64,000 bases of DNA from Chitinophagaceae bacterium (GCA_947455215.1 CANGNA010000013.1:16069-80068), one strand, 5' to 3'; numbered from the stretch's first letter, positions 19,401 to 27,836 are shown. Numbers and translations are program-made. The notes: generated from the letters alone by a model not told the origin.

Positions 19401-20558
19401 CCGGTGCGCACATCGTGGGATCCTAACGAGAAGGAAGTATCGCCCAAAGGCTACGGAGCGGAAGGATATATAGAAAACGGCACAGCGCTGAGCTACATGG
19501 TGCATTTCCAGAACACCGGCACGGCACGTGCAAGGCATATAACAGTAGTAGATACACTAAGTGCATCGCTGGACCTGAGCACACTGCAGCTGACCAATGC
19601 CAGTGCACAGGTGCAGCTGATACAGGCCGGCAATAATGTGATACGGTTCCGCTTTACGGACATCAACCTGCCCGATAGCGCCAGTGATCCTGAAGGTAGC
19701 AAGGGTTATGTATCCTTCAACATACTGCCGAAGGATGACCTGGCAGCGGGCACACAGATAAAAAACCATGCAGGTATATACTTCGACTATAACCCGCCTG
19801 TATACACCAATGAGACCATCAACACGATAGAAGATGAACTGGCTCCGCTGGAAGGCCCTGCAACGGTATGTACCGGAGGCACGATAACACTTAGCGCCAA
19901 CATAGCCGGTGGTATATGGCACGCCGCCAACGGACACACATCTGTAACCGATGGTATAGTGACAGGTACAACAGAAGGGGTAGACACAGTGTACTATACT
20001 GTTTATGGTGATAAAGTAGCCTACATGGTGATAGAAGTAAACAACACTGCCGATGCAGGTAGCATTGCCGGTGTAGACACGGTATGCGAGGGATCGCAAC
20101 TGTTCCTGTCGGCCACTGTAAGCGGCGGTGCATGGAGCAGTACTAACACCGGCATCATATCAGTAAGCACATCGGGCATGGTTACGGCTGCAGCACCGGG
20201 TTCGGCGGCTGTACATTACATCGTATCGGGCACGTGTGGCACAGATACGGCCACCCATGGTATGTATGTGATACCTGTAGATGAATGTAACAGCACGGGT
20301 GTAGCAGGCATTAGCCATCCGCAGATAGCCATCTACCCCAACCCATCATCGGGTACGTTTGTAGTAGACATGCAGCAGCCGGTGAGCGATGCAACCATAA
20401 CTATTACCGATATATCGGGCAAGGTGTTGCTGGTAGTACATCCGCAGGCAGGTCAGCAGCAAGTGCAGGTATCGCTGGGCAACCTGGCCTCCGGCACGTA
20501 TATGATAAAGGTGGAAGCCGATGGCCGGCAGTACAGGGATAAGCTGGTGCTGTGGTAG
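16452..20558 (+). CDS. large NHL-repeat / Ig-like surface protein with T9SS type A sorting domain
   Basis: 1368 aa; signal peptide; repeated TIAGNGASGYTGDGGPA-type NHL motifs; WDPNEKEVSPKGYG... conserved region; Ig-like repeats; C-terminal IAIYPNPSSGTFVVDMQQ...ASGTYMIKVEADGRQYRDKLVLW. Confidence 0.93.
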   Translation: MKKISALIATFILLQVTSWAQPGHLVKLFGGPAYAGVTPVEYAPDTLVKFSNVTCFHKDTAGNYFVADFGRTGFGYRIRKIEAATHQVYTIAGNGASGYTGDGGPAVLAALTNVTTMTTDHSGNLLIVDNGNLRKINLATNIITTLAPEGYFGINGLYVDDWDNIFYTSQFSMYKLPAGGGPRTVVLNTYGVNGFSGDGGPAAMAHMGKAGAITGDGHHNLFVIDSGNHKVRKIDAAGIITTIAGDGTDYYHGDGGPALSAGMRWTRAGAGMLKTDTAGNVYVACETPLFPYVIRKIDAAGRITKVAFTVTDSTGWVTSPETPGGYYAVEFQLASDGSVLVHDAYSVYKLTNMWAGITALDIRDTIVTPPCTMPVMKMAIHGTIAGTPAPGDSARVAIYYKTDSVHQVTLPYDRHIDGVTGDTTYTFGSTGYVIDSFAYNWPGIHYPFVTLSVLGGYEDAERLPAINAVSSCNNSYKLIQVSRVQDTILTPPCVFPAVMKRTLTGTIQSSFMTVQDTLYVKFDNDDSTMTVARLPIDISDYEIRPQDWPTEVDSTDTFYHYSYTYYHNYNPRPLDYSNPSVELSGPYYSGNLQLRVNSGLGDYYGGELWVPQMNPWIVSTDILWGALAVPACDTSIVQMDAIMHHLAGPCANPLPFNGRINISGTLQGGAARLSTIPIHVNFGDGSDTFIRINNIWTDGMGRFNYSVPEFRHLYLTAGTYFLYITLDTAVAVLDYNSTASAVTLTNDCSSASGTFFIDANHNCVADAGEIRLGSWPFIVVNNTTHDTTNYWCDQYGNYNVALSGTDNYTIISTHQNYYDGTSVYDSLTPTCPASGVYHVTAATGTSFTQNFGFECSGIGGAVDMNISGFGWGFVPGDTGVISIWGSNEWGYMCDTLASTVTLIKDSRLAYVGMWNGPSPSSVSGDTLTWHFSTAAGLLDFSANVKVACATTASMGDTLHNMLMITPTALSDPYLANNQYSWSEPVRTSWDPNEKEVSPKGYGAEGYIENGTALSYMVHFQNTGTARARHITVVDTLSASLDLSTLQLTNASAQVQLIQAGNNVIRFRFTDINLPDSASDPEGSKGYVSFNILPKDDLAAGTQIKNHAGIYFDYNPPVYTNETINTIEDELAPLEGPATVCTGGTITLSANIAGGIWHAANGHTSVTDGIVTGTTEGVDTVYYTVYGDKVAYMVIEVNNTADAGSIAGVDTVCEGSQLFLSATVSGGAWSSTNTGIISVSTSGMVTAAAPGSAAVHYIVSGTCGTDTATHGMYVIPVDECNSTGVAGISHPQIAIYPNPSSGTFVVDMQQPVSDATITITDISGKVLLVVHPQAGQQQVQVSLGNLASGTYMIKVEADGRQYRDKLVLW

Positions 20559-20582
20559 GCAGCTGAAAAGAGAAATTTTTGC

Positions 20583-20610
20583 AAAAAGGAGGGCACTGCT
20601 CTCCTTTTTT
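20583..20610 (+). terminator. Rho-independent terminator after NHL/T9SS gene
   Basis: AAAAAGGAG-N9-CTCCTTTTT then T-run. Confidence 0.8.
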
Positions 20611-20721
20611 TTGTGCCAAAAACAAGTCAAAAATGGCCATTTTTTCGTACCAGCTTTTTTCGGCGGACAGAAAGATTTTTTTGCAAGTGTAAAAGCAACA
20701 TTGCAAAATAGTTGGCGGAAG

Positions 20722-20797
20722 ATATCCACAAAATGGCGTGGCATGATGCCCCCTATGCGGTGCATCATGCTACTAAAATCGTAGTATCATGCTTTTT
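20722..20797 (+). promoter_or_regulatory. shared regulatory element, right copy (51 bp perfect core 20723-20773)
   Basis: Inverted copy of 16171-16246; ATATCCACA at 20722-20730; GCATGATGC 20741-20749, GCATCATGC 20762-20770, GTATCATGC 20784-20792. Confidence 0.9.
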
Positions 20798-20824
20798 CGA
20801 TTTGCCTGGTTTTGATATCCGTTT

Positions 20825-20832
20825 CATCTTTG
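20825..20832 (+). promoter_or_regulatory. -7-like element CATCTTTG of the rightward structural operon
   Basis: 27 bp downstream of the shared element; ~25 nt upstream of ATG at 20858. Confidence 0.55.
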
Positions 20833-20857
20833 TGCCACAAAACAACGATATCCTATC

Positions 20858-21844
20858 ATGACAGAGAAATTCAAGAAGATCGACAGACAATTCATCCTAT
20901 CAGACAGCTCGGTAAATGTATATGGTTTCCGCCTGCTCACCTCGGGCTACCAGCTGGATGCCTATGGCAAAAACCCTATAGGCTACTATATGCACCAACG
21001 CGAAAGCGGCATTGCACTGAAGTGGGACAATCTGCGTGTAGAAGGCGATACTATAGTAGGTACACCGGTCATAAACCTGAGCAATGCACGCGGCGAGCAA
21101 ACCTGCGCCGAGGTGGAGAACGGCTTTCTTAATGCAGCATCGGTAGGTCATATAGTAGTGCTGGAATACAGCACCGAGCCTGAGCTGATGTTGCCGGGGC
21201 AAACAGGCCCTACCATCACCAAATGGTATAACAAGGAATGTAGCCTGGTGGATATTCCCGGCAACAGCAATTCGCTCTCCACCTTATACGATGCACAGGA
21301 GAACCAGATCAACCTGGTAGATATAGGTGTAGCCATGCCAACGCTCGACCTGATGCCTAATGTATTGGGCGACATAAAGCAGGCGCTGCAACTGAATGCC
21401 GAAGATGACATGCCGGCGGTACTGACCACTATCCGCGACCTGCGGGCGAAGACAGAACTGCTGGCCGCGGAGCACACCACGCTGCAGCAAAGCAACACCC
21501 GGTTGCAGCAACAATTGGAAGGCTTGCAGCAGGCAACCGCCAGGACGGAGATCACACTAATGCTGGACCGTGCCATAGAAGACAAAAAGATAACCATAGC
21601 GCTGCGCAACAGGCTGGCAGCAGACTATGCAGATAATGCTTGTGCCCTGAAGGAACTGCTTGCTGCAATGCCCGCGTACCGGTCGGTAAGCGAAATGCTG
21701 CAACAGGCGCAAGACAATGCACAACTGCTGTGGACATGGGATGACTATGAACATAACGACCCCACAGGTAATAAACTGAAAGAGCTGCGCGCCAACGATC
21801 CGATCCGCTACAAAGCACTCTTCGACGCCAAATTCGCGGCCTAA
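20858..21844 (+). CDS. prohead protease-scaffold-like fusion
   Basis: 328 aa; N-terminal phage protease-like (KWDNLRVEGDTIVGTPVINLSN...) and C-terminal coiled coil (TELLAAEHTTLQQSNTRLQQQLEGLQQ); directly precedes capsid gene. Confidence 0.65.
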   Translation: MTEKFKKIDRQFILSDSSVNVYGFRLLTSGYQLDAYGKNPIGYYMHQRESGIALKWDNLRVEGDTIVGTPVINLSNARGEQTCAEVENGFLNAASVGHIVVLEYSTEPELMLPGQTGPTITKWYNKECSLVDIPGNSNSLSTLYDAQENQINLVDIGVAMPTLDLMPNVLGDIKQALQLNAEDDMPAVLTTIRDLRAKTELLAAEHTTLQQSNTRLQQQLEGLQQATARTEITLMLDRAIEDKKITIALRNRLAADYADNACALKELLAAMPAYRSVSEMLQQAQDNAQLLWTWDDYEHNDPTGNKLKELRANDPIRYKALFDAKFAA

Positions 21845-21992
21845 CAATACTGCTATATCCATAGCTTACGGGGGTAGCCGGCGGGTTTTTCTCCTTCCTT
21901 TCTTTGCTTGTTCATGTGGTTAAAAACGGCCCCCGTTTTTACCGCCGTACCCTTCTTTTCCTTAAGTTTTTTCACCATAAACAATCATATAC

Positions 21993-22907
21993 ATGGCAAT
22001 TCAAAAAGAGATCTGGCAAGATCACGTAGAGGGCAACCTCTTTAAAAACAACGAATTCTTACTGGCATCAGTGGATGCAGGACAGTTCGTATTACAAGGT
22101 AAGGTAGTACACATACCGCAGGCAGGCGTGTTACCATCGGTGGTCAAGAACAGGTCGTCGCTGCCCGCAACGGTGGTAACCCGCACCGACTCCGACATCA
22201 CGTATTCGCTGGATGAGTACACCTCTGATCCTATACTGATACCGCATGCCGAGACGCTGGAGCTGAGCTACAACAAGCGCGAAAGTGTATTATCTGAACA
22301 CGAAGCATCACTGCGCCAGACAATAGCCGACAACATCCTGGTATCGTGGGCGCCCACAGTAGCCGGCAATATCATCCGCACCACCGGCGATGCCGTAACA
22401 GCCCACCTGGACAGCGCTACAGGCAACAGGAAGAAGCTGATGCCTAACGACCTGAAAGCAGCACAACTGATGCTGAACAAGCAGAACGTGCCTATGGAAG
22501 GCCGCCATGCGTTGCTGAGTGCAGATATGTTCCAGCAGCTTACAGATACACTGAGTGTAACTGAGTACAGGGACTTCAGTATGGCCTATAACATCAAGGA
22601 TGGTATACTGGGCAGGCTCTATGGTTTCAACATCATGATGCGTAGCGCGGTAGTGAGTTATACCAACGACACCACCCCTGCCATCAAGGCTTATGGTGCT
22701 GCTGCCGCCGCTGATGACAACGACGCGATACTGTGCTGGCAGAGCGATTGCCTGGAGCGCGCGGTAGGCGCGGTGAAGTTTTTCGAGCGCATAGACGACC
22801 CTACTTACTATGGCAATGTGTACAGCCTGAGTGTGCGTATGGGTGGCCGCAAGCGCCGTGCCGACAGTAAGGGCATAGTAGCCATAGTGCAAGGCGCGGC
22901 TGCATAG
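21993..22907 (+). CDS. phage major capsid protein
   Basis: 304 aa; capsid-like MAIQKEIWQDHVEGNLFKNNEFLLASVDAGQFVLQGKVVHIPQAG...GILGRLYGFNIMMRS...SLSVRMGGRKRRADSKGIVAIVQ. Confidence 0.85.
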   Translation: MAIQKEIWQDHVEGNLFKNNEFLLASVDAGQFVLQGKVVHIPQAGVLPSVVKNRSSLPATVVTRTDSDITYSLDEYTSDPILIPHAETLELSYNKRESVLSEHEASLRQTIADNILVSWAPTVAGNIIRTTGDAVTAHLDSATGNRKKLMPNDLKAAQLMLNKQNVPMEGRHALLSADMFQQLTDTLSVTEYRDFSMAYNIKDGILGRLYGFNIMMRSAVVSYTNDTTPAIKAYGAAAAADDNDAILCWQSDCLERAVGAVKFFERIDDPTYYGNVYSLSVRMGGRKRRADSKGIVAIVQGAAA

Positions 22908-22953
22908 TATTGCCTCCCCTACCTTATCCTATCACTTTGAAAACAACAATACA

Positions 22954-23229
22954 ATGCTGGCAGAAATAAAAGCCTGGATATTGATAGCGGTGGCCGGTGT
23001 AATGGCAACCATATTAGGCTATATCATAAAAATGGTGACGGCACAGGTCATCCGCCGTCTCGACGACATAGTGCAGGAGCTGAAACAACTGACACATACC
23101 ACCACTATACAGAATGAGCAGATAAAGGGCCTGCAGGAGCAGGAAGCCATTACCCGCCGCCGCATCTATAAACTCGGCCTGCGCATACGCAATGTAGAGT
23201 TCAAAATACTGCAAAACGACAATCAATAA
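22954..23229 (+). CDS. small membrane-anchored coiled-coil protein (holin/spanin-like position)
   Basis: 91 aa, one N-terminal TM helix plus coiled coil; between capsid and endolysin. Confidence 0.5.
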   Translation: MLAEIKAWILIAVAGVMATILGYIIKMVTAQVIRRLDDIVQELKQLTHTTTIQNEQIKGLQEQEAITRRRIYKLGLRIRNVEFKILQNDNQ

Positions 23230-23255
23230 ACGATCACCCTAAAAACAACATCAAC

Positions 23256-23690
23256 ATGTTCTGTTCAAAGATCAACACGAAGATCAGGCAATTGCTGCGC
23301 CAGTTCGACAGCCTGCTTGAAAACAATATCGACACCGCTCTGCAGATCACCACGCAGCTAAAGGCGCTCCTGTCCTCATCTGTAGCCGACCTGCTTACCG
23401 CAGTGATACCTGGCAACATCGATGATATCATCCGCAAGCAGCTTGTCTATTCGCTGGATAAAGCAATAGAAGCACTGGCAATAGCCAACACCTGTAAGGA
23501 CTTTAAAAACATCAACGACAAGCTGAAGTGCTTCGCCATGCAATTGTCGCTGAAGGAGCCGCACCTGCAGGATGCTATACTGCAAAAGCTGGCCAGTCTG
23601 CTGGCGGGAGAACTGGATGGTAAACGCCTGAAACAAAGCATCTACGACCTGTATACACAGGCCAAATACACCACCGCTAAAGACATCTAA
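23256..23690 (+). CDS. hypothetical phage-cluster protein
   Basis: 144 aa helical ORF in tight operon. Confidence 0.6.
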   Translation: MFCSKINTKIRQLLRQFDSLLENNIDTALQITTQLKALLSSSVADLLTAVIPGNIDDIIRKQLVYSLDKAIEALAIANTCKDFKNINDKLKCFAMQLSLKEPHLQDAILQKLASLLAGELDGKRLKQSIYDLYTQAKYTTAKDI

Positions 23691-23694
23691 ACAC

Positions 23695-24213
23695 ATGGCT
23701 ATACAAGAAACGACACCGCTAAGGCTGCGGGCGCTGGAGGTTGCCATTACACAACTGGGCCAGCAGGAAGAGCCTGCAGGTAGCAATCGTGGCCCCATGG
23801 TAGATAAGTACCTGCGATCGGCAGGGCTAAACCCCGGGTATGCCTGGTGCCAGGCATTTGTATACTGGTGTTATGCTACTGCCGCAGCGGCCACAGGCAC
23901 AAAATGCCCGGTGATAAGAACGGCAGGCGTACGGGATTGCTGGAACAAAACCCCGCTATCGCAGCGGTTGTCACGTAAAGAAGCCGTCAGAGATACCACG
24001 ACCATCAAACCGGGCTACCAGTTCATTATGCTGTTTGCCGGCGGCCTCGGCCATACAGGCATAGTGGAGCGTGTAGAAGGCACTTATATCCATACCATAG
24101 AAGGCAACAGCAATAACACCGGAAGCCGGGAAGGTACCGCCGTTGTGCGCCGTATTAGAACAATAACAGATCCGGCATTGCAGGGGTTCATTATGTACGA
24201 TAGCGGGCTGTAA
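23695..24213 (+). CDS. CHAP-type peptidoglycan hydrolase (endolysin-like)
   Basis: 172 aa; LEVAITQLGQQEEPAGSNRGPMVDKYLRSAGLNPGYAWCQAFVYWCY...GLGHTGIVERVEGTYIHTIEGNSN. Confidence 0.88.
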   Translation: MAIQETTPLRLRALEVAITQLGQQEEPAGSNRGPMVDKYLRSAGLNPGYAWCQAFVYWCYATAAAATGTKCPVIRTAGVRDCWNKTPLSQRLSRKEAVRDTTTIKPGYQFIMLFAGGLGHTGIVERVEGTYIHTIEGNSNNTGSREGTAVVRRIRTITDPALQGFIMYDSGL

Positions 24214-24254
24214 CCGCAATAATTTTTGATCACAACAAAACAAAAACAAGAACA

Positions 24255-25439
24255 ATGGGTTCAGTAAATATAACATTGACCAATGGCGCACTGGGGGCCA
24301 CGCTGCAAACCAGCGATGGGGTAGCAGGGCTGGTGGTTACAGGTACTAACGTATCCGGCGGGCTACAGAATGGTATACCCGTACTACTGACAGGGCTGGC
24401 GAGTCTTGCAGAGCATGGTGTGGACGCATCGAACAATGCATTCGTATACAAGCAGGTGCAGGAATTTTATACCGAAGCAGGAGAAGGTGCGGAGCTATAC
24501 CTGATGATGGCCAAGCCGGAGCTGAATGTAGCTGCACTATCAGAATTTACCACAGAGACTGGCGTAGTGAAATTACTCAACTATGCACAAGGCAGAATAA
24601 AGCTACTGGGCGTAGTGACCAATGATGAAGCTGTGGCCACAGCAACAGGCAGCCCTATAGACAACAGCCATGGAATAAACGACGATGTGTATACGGCGAT
24701 CACCAATATGCAAACAGTAGCCGATGCTTACTTCGCAACACACAGCCCGTTTCGCGCCATAATAGGCGGCACATCTTACAACAATGATGCAGGTACCCTG
24801 ACCAATGTGAGCACCGGCGCTGTGTGCAACAGCACTGCAGTCCTTATCGGCGACACGGTAACCGGCAATGGCGCATGTGTGGGTCTGATGCTGGGCCGCC
24901 TTTCCGTAATACCTACTATGCGAAAGGTGAGCAGGGTGCGAACAGGCCCTATGAAAAATACCGCCGCATGGATAGGCAGCGCAGCCGTAGGCGCTTCTGG
25001 CGGCGAAATTGCAGCTATAGCGCGCAGGGGTTACATTACCTGGTGCACCTACCCCAATGTGTCCGGCTTCTTCTTCTCCGGCGATGATACCTGCAGCAGT
25101 ACTACCGATGATTATCATTTCTTGTCTCGCGGCAGGGTGATAGACAAAGCGCACATACTGGCGTATACCACCTTTGTGCAGGAGGTAGATGACGAAGTGC
25201 CTGTAAATGCCGATGGCACGCTCGATGCCGGCTTCTGCAAATGGCTGAGCCAGCAGATAGTGAACCAGGTGAACAATGCTATGACCATCAACAAGGAGAT
25301 AAGCAGTGTGAGCTGCTTTATAGATCCGGCACAGAATATACTCAGCACAAACAAGCTGCGCGTGATACTGCGTATAGTACCTGTGGGTTACGCAACCGAT
25401 ATAGAGATCAGCCTTGGCTTCACTAACCCGGCATTATAA
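24255..25439 (+). CDS. contractile tail sheath protein (DUF2586-like)
   Basis: 394 aa; VNITLTNGALGATLQTSDGVAGLVVTG..., C-terminal LRVILRIVPVGYATDIEISLGFTNPAL. Confidence 0.85.
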   Translation: MGSVNITLTNGALGATLQTSDGVAGLVVTGTNVSGGLQNGIPVLLTGLASLAEHGVDASNNAFVYKQVQEFYTEAGEGAELYLMMAKPELNVAALSEFTTETGVVKLLNYAQGRIKLLGVVTNDEAVATATGSPIDNSHGINDDVYTAITNMQTVADAYFATHSPFRAIIGGTSYNNDAGTLTNVSTGAVCNSTAVLIGDTVTGNGACVGLMLGRLSVIPTMRKVSRVRTGPMKNTAAWIGSAAVGASGGEIAAIARRGYITWCTYPNVSGFFFSGDDTCSSTTDDYHFLSRGRVIDKAHILAYTTFVQEVDDEVPVNADGTLDAGFCKWLSQQIVNQVNNAMTINKEISSVSCFIDPAQNILSTNKLRVILRIVPVGYATDIEISLGFTNPAL

Positions 25440-25473
25440 ATTCTAAACAATACCAAACCATAAAACGATCAAC

Positions 25474-25899
25474 ATGGCAGGAATAACATTTTTCGACAGT
25501 AAAGAATGCGAATGGGCAGATATGTCTATCCTCTTCGCAGGCACGCCGCTGGTAAAGGTGCGCGGCCTTAAATACAAGGCCTCTAAGAGCAAACAACACC
25601 TGCATGGTGCAGGCGACGAGCCGATAAGCATACAAAGCGGCAACCGCACATACGAAGGGCAGATAAAAGTACTGAAAGGTGCCCTGGACAATATGAATGA
25701 TGCGGCCCAGGCAGCCGGTGGCAACGATATCTTGGATATGGACTTCGACATAGTAGTTACCTATAAGCCTGCTCCGGGCCGCCCGCTACAAACAGACACA
25801 CTATTGGGTGTGCAGGTGAAAGATTTCGAAAAAGGCTGGGAACAGGGCGCCAAGAACATGGATATCACACTGCCCATCATTTTTATGAGCCTTAAGTAA
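25474..25899 (+). CDS. tail tube protein
   Basis: 141 aa; follows sheath; GDEPISIQSGNRTYEGQIKVLKGALDNM...DMDFDIVVTYKP typical tail tube. Confidence 0.75.
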   Translation: MAGITFFDSKECEWADMSILFAGTPLVKVRGLKYKASKSKQHLHGAGDEPISIQSGNRTYEGQIKVLKGALDNMNDAAQAAGGNDILDMDFDIVVTYKPAPGRPLQTDTLLGVQVKDFEKGWEQGAKNMDITLPIIFMSLK

Positions 25900-25924
25900 A
25901 ACAACAACAATAAACTAAAGCAAC

Positions 25925-26269
25925 ATGCAAACAATACTAACAACAACGATCGAACAACCTACCGGATTGACGGGAATGGCATCTGAAGCACAAATAGCCG
26001 AATGGAAAGCAAAACACAAGTATGGCATTTACGCACTGGAAGTGGATGGGCATATAGCCTATTTCAAAAACCCCGACCGTAACGAGCTGAACTGCGCTAT
26101 GAGCAAGGCCGACAGGGATAAGGCACTGAATGTCTTTGAAGAGCTGGCTACGCTGACGTTCATTGGTGGCAGCGAGGCTGTACTGAAAGATGACCAGATG
26201 TTCATCGGCATCAGCCAGGAACTGAAAGTAAAACTGGAAGGCAAAAAAGCTAAACTGGTAAACTTATAG
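25925..26269 (+). CDS. tail assembly chaperone-like protein
   Basis: 114 aa between tube and tape measure, GT-chaperone position. Confidence 0.6.
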   Translation: MQTILTTTIEQPTGLTGMASEAQIAEWKAKHKYGIYALEVDGHIAYFKNPDRNELNCAMSKADRDKALNVFEELATLTFIGGSEAVLKDDQMFIGISQELKVKLEGKKAKLVNL

Positions 26270-26439
26270 AGGAGTCGCGTGGTGGCCCGGAACACGACTC
26301 CTTCGGATATCTTGAAACATTGCTTGAATACCACCTGCCGGGCCTCGACCACAGGTTGCTGAGTGATGAAGCCTTTGCACAAAAGATCGCACACCTGCAC
26401 TACATACACAACCGATCTGCCCCGCCCCTTATTGAATAG
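26254..26439 (+). other. ATG-less open frame (-1 relative to 25925 ORF): candidate frameshifted chaperone extension
   Basis: Reads TGKLIEESRGGPEHDSFGYLETLLEYHLPGLDHRLLSDEAFAQKIAHLHYIHNRSAPPLIE*; open from after TAA at 26251-26253 to TAG at 26437-26439. Confidence 0.5.
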
Positions 26440-26476
26440 CTATACGTACACCAGCCCCTGTAAACCCTTATCTGAT

Positions 26477-27835
26477 ATGATGACCCTTTTAAATAGCCCG
26501 CTCCTTGAATATGCGAGCACCATTGTGGCAACTGACAACACTATCCTTGGCAATACACAGGCACTGGCAGAGCTGACAAATAAAGTAATGCAATTGTCGG
26601 GCACAATAGAAGGCGTTGCAATGCCCGCTAAACCAATTGGCCCGGCGACGATCAACTACAACAGCGCCGTTAATAAAGACGAGGACTTGTCGAAGATCAT
26701 TGGCTCTCTATTAAAAAGCGGGGGCGATGGCGGATTCGATGCCAAAGGTGAAAGTTTGAAAAGGTTGTCTGCAACGATCAGCGCTTTTGGAGCAATGAGC
26801 GATGCCATAGATGTTGCAAAAACAAGTAAGGGCATAGAAGCTATTGCTGATATTGCCAAAGCGGTTGCAGGATTTTCAGCATTGGCTAAAGAGGTAGGTG
26901 TATCAGCAGCTGCTATAGGTGTTGGATTGAAAAGCGTTTGGGACTATTCCAGGGCAGAAGTCGAATCGCACAAATTTCACCCGGACACAACAACGTTCAT
27001 GGCACCGGCAGCAATTGCGGGCAATCCTCAATTGTGGGCAATTACAGACAATGCCGCGTACACAAAGCAACTGGCGGAATGGACCAGGCAAAAACCAGCT
27101 GACCAGGTAAACAGTGAAGTAGAGCTATACGTGCAGAAATTTTTGAAGGCTGGTGGTGAATTACATTTCAGCGAGCGACTGGCCATTAATGACCAGGCAT
27201 ATATACCTGCCATAGTAGCGGCCATGAAGAGAAATCAAATTACACCTGGCCACCCGATCAAGGATATCCTCTTTGATACGCCGCAGCAGCTGCGTGATTT
27301 CCAGGCGAATGTAGACCCATTGCATGAGATCAAAACAAGGCTAAGGCCAATGCAGATTGTTCCTTTAGATAATGCGTATGGATCAAAAAATGCTGGCACC
27401 GGGCTTGGCTACGTGAAACAGGAAGAGTTTCCGCGGTTTGATTGGATGAACAGTGCGCACCGAATAGAGGCCCAGCTGAACAGTGCGGTAGAAAAGGGAC
27501 TGCAAGGGTATAGACTTTATGGCCCAACCTATGTAGGCAATTATGTACAGTCGCTGTCGACCATGTTTGGTAGTATGCCCGAAACTCAGGGTGCAGTAAA
27601 AGAAGCGCAGGCGAGGCTTACAAGAGGTTTCAGTCAGATAGACAGGGAGAAGGCTGCAAAGCAAACCGGAGACCGGAGTGAAACAACGAGCACTACAAAG
27701 ACCATCAACTTCAACCGTGCACTTATCGAGCACTTCACCATCAATGTAAAGGATGCACGCGACGGCATCAACGATTTCAAGAGAAAGGTAGAGGAGGCAT
27801 TGGTGGAAATATTGAACAGTATAAACGCAAAGTAA
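26477..27835 (+). CDS. tail tape measure-like protein (short)
   Basis: ~453 aa from MMTLLNSPLLEY; alanine-rich helical middle; between chaperone and baseplate genes. Confidence 0.65.
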   Translation: MMTLLNSPLLEYASTIVATDNTILGNTQALAELTNKVMQLSGTIEGVAMPAKPIGPATINYNSAVNKDEDLSKIIGSLLKSGGDGGFDAKGESLKRLSATISAFGAMSDAIDVAKTSKGIEAIADIAKAVAGFSALAKEVGVSAAAIGVGLKSVWDYSRAEVESHKFHPDTTTFMAPAAIAGNPQLWAITDNAAYTKQLAEWTRQKPADQVNSEVELYVQKFLKAGGELHFSERLAINDQAYIPAIVAAMKRNQITPGHPIKDILFDTPQQLRDFQANVDPLHEIKTRLRPMQIVPLDNAYGSKNAGTGLGYVKQEEFPRFDWMNSAHRIEAQLNSAVEKGLQGYRLYGPTYVGNYVQSLSTMFGSMPETQGAVKEAQARLTRGFSQIDREKAAKQTGDRSETTSTTKTINFNRALIEHFTINVKDARDGINDFKRKVEEALVEILNSINAK

Positions 27836-27836
27836 C

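Noticed and set aside
16195-20773. Inverted repeats as a site-specific invertible DNA segment or transposon ends
   Set aside because: No recombinase/transposase inside or nearby; the copies face two operons with identical 27-bp spacing to -7 boxes, better explained as duplicated regulatory elements. Homologous inversion kept only as a secondary possibility.
26243-26249. A AAA AAG slippery heptamer for chaperone frameshifting
   Set aside because: Wrong reading phase, and the -1 frame hits TAA at 26251-26253 immediately afterwards.
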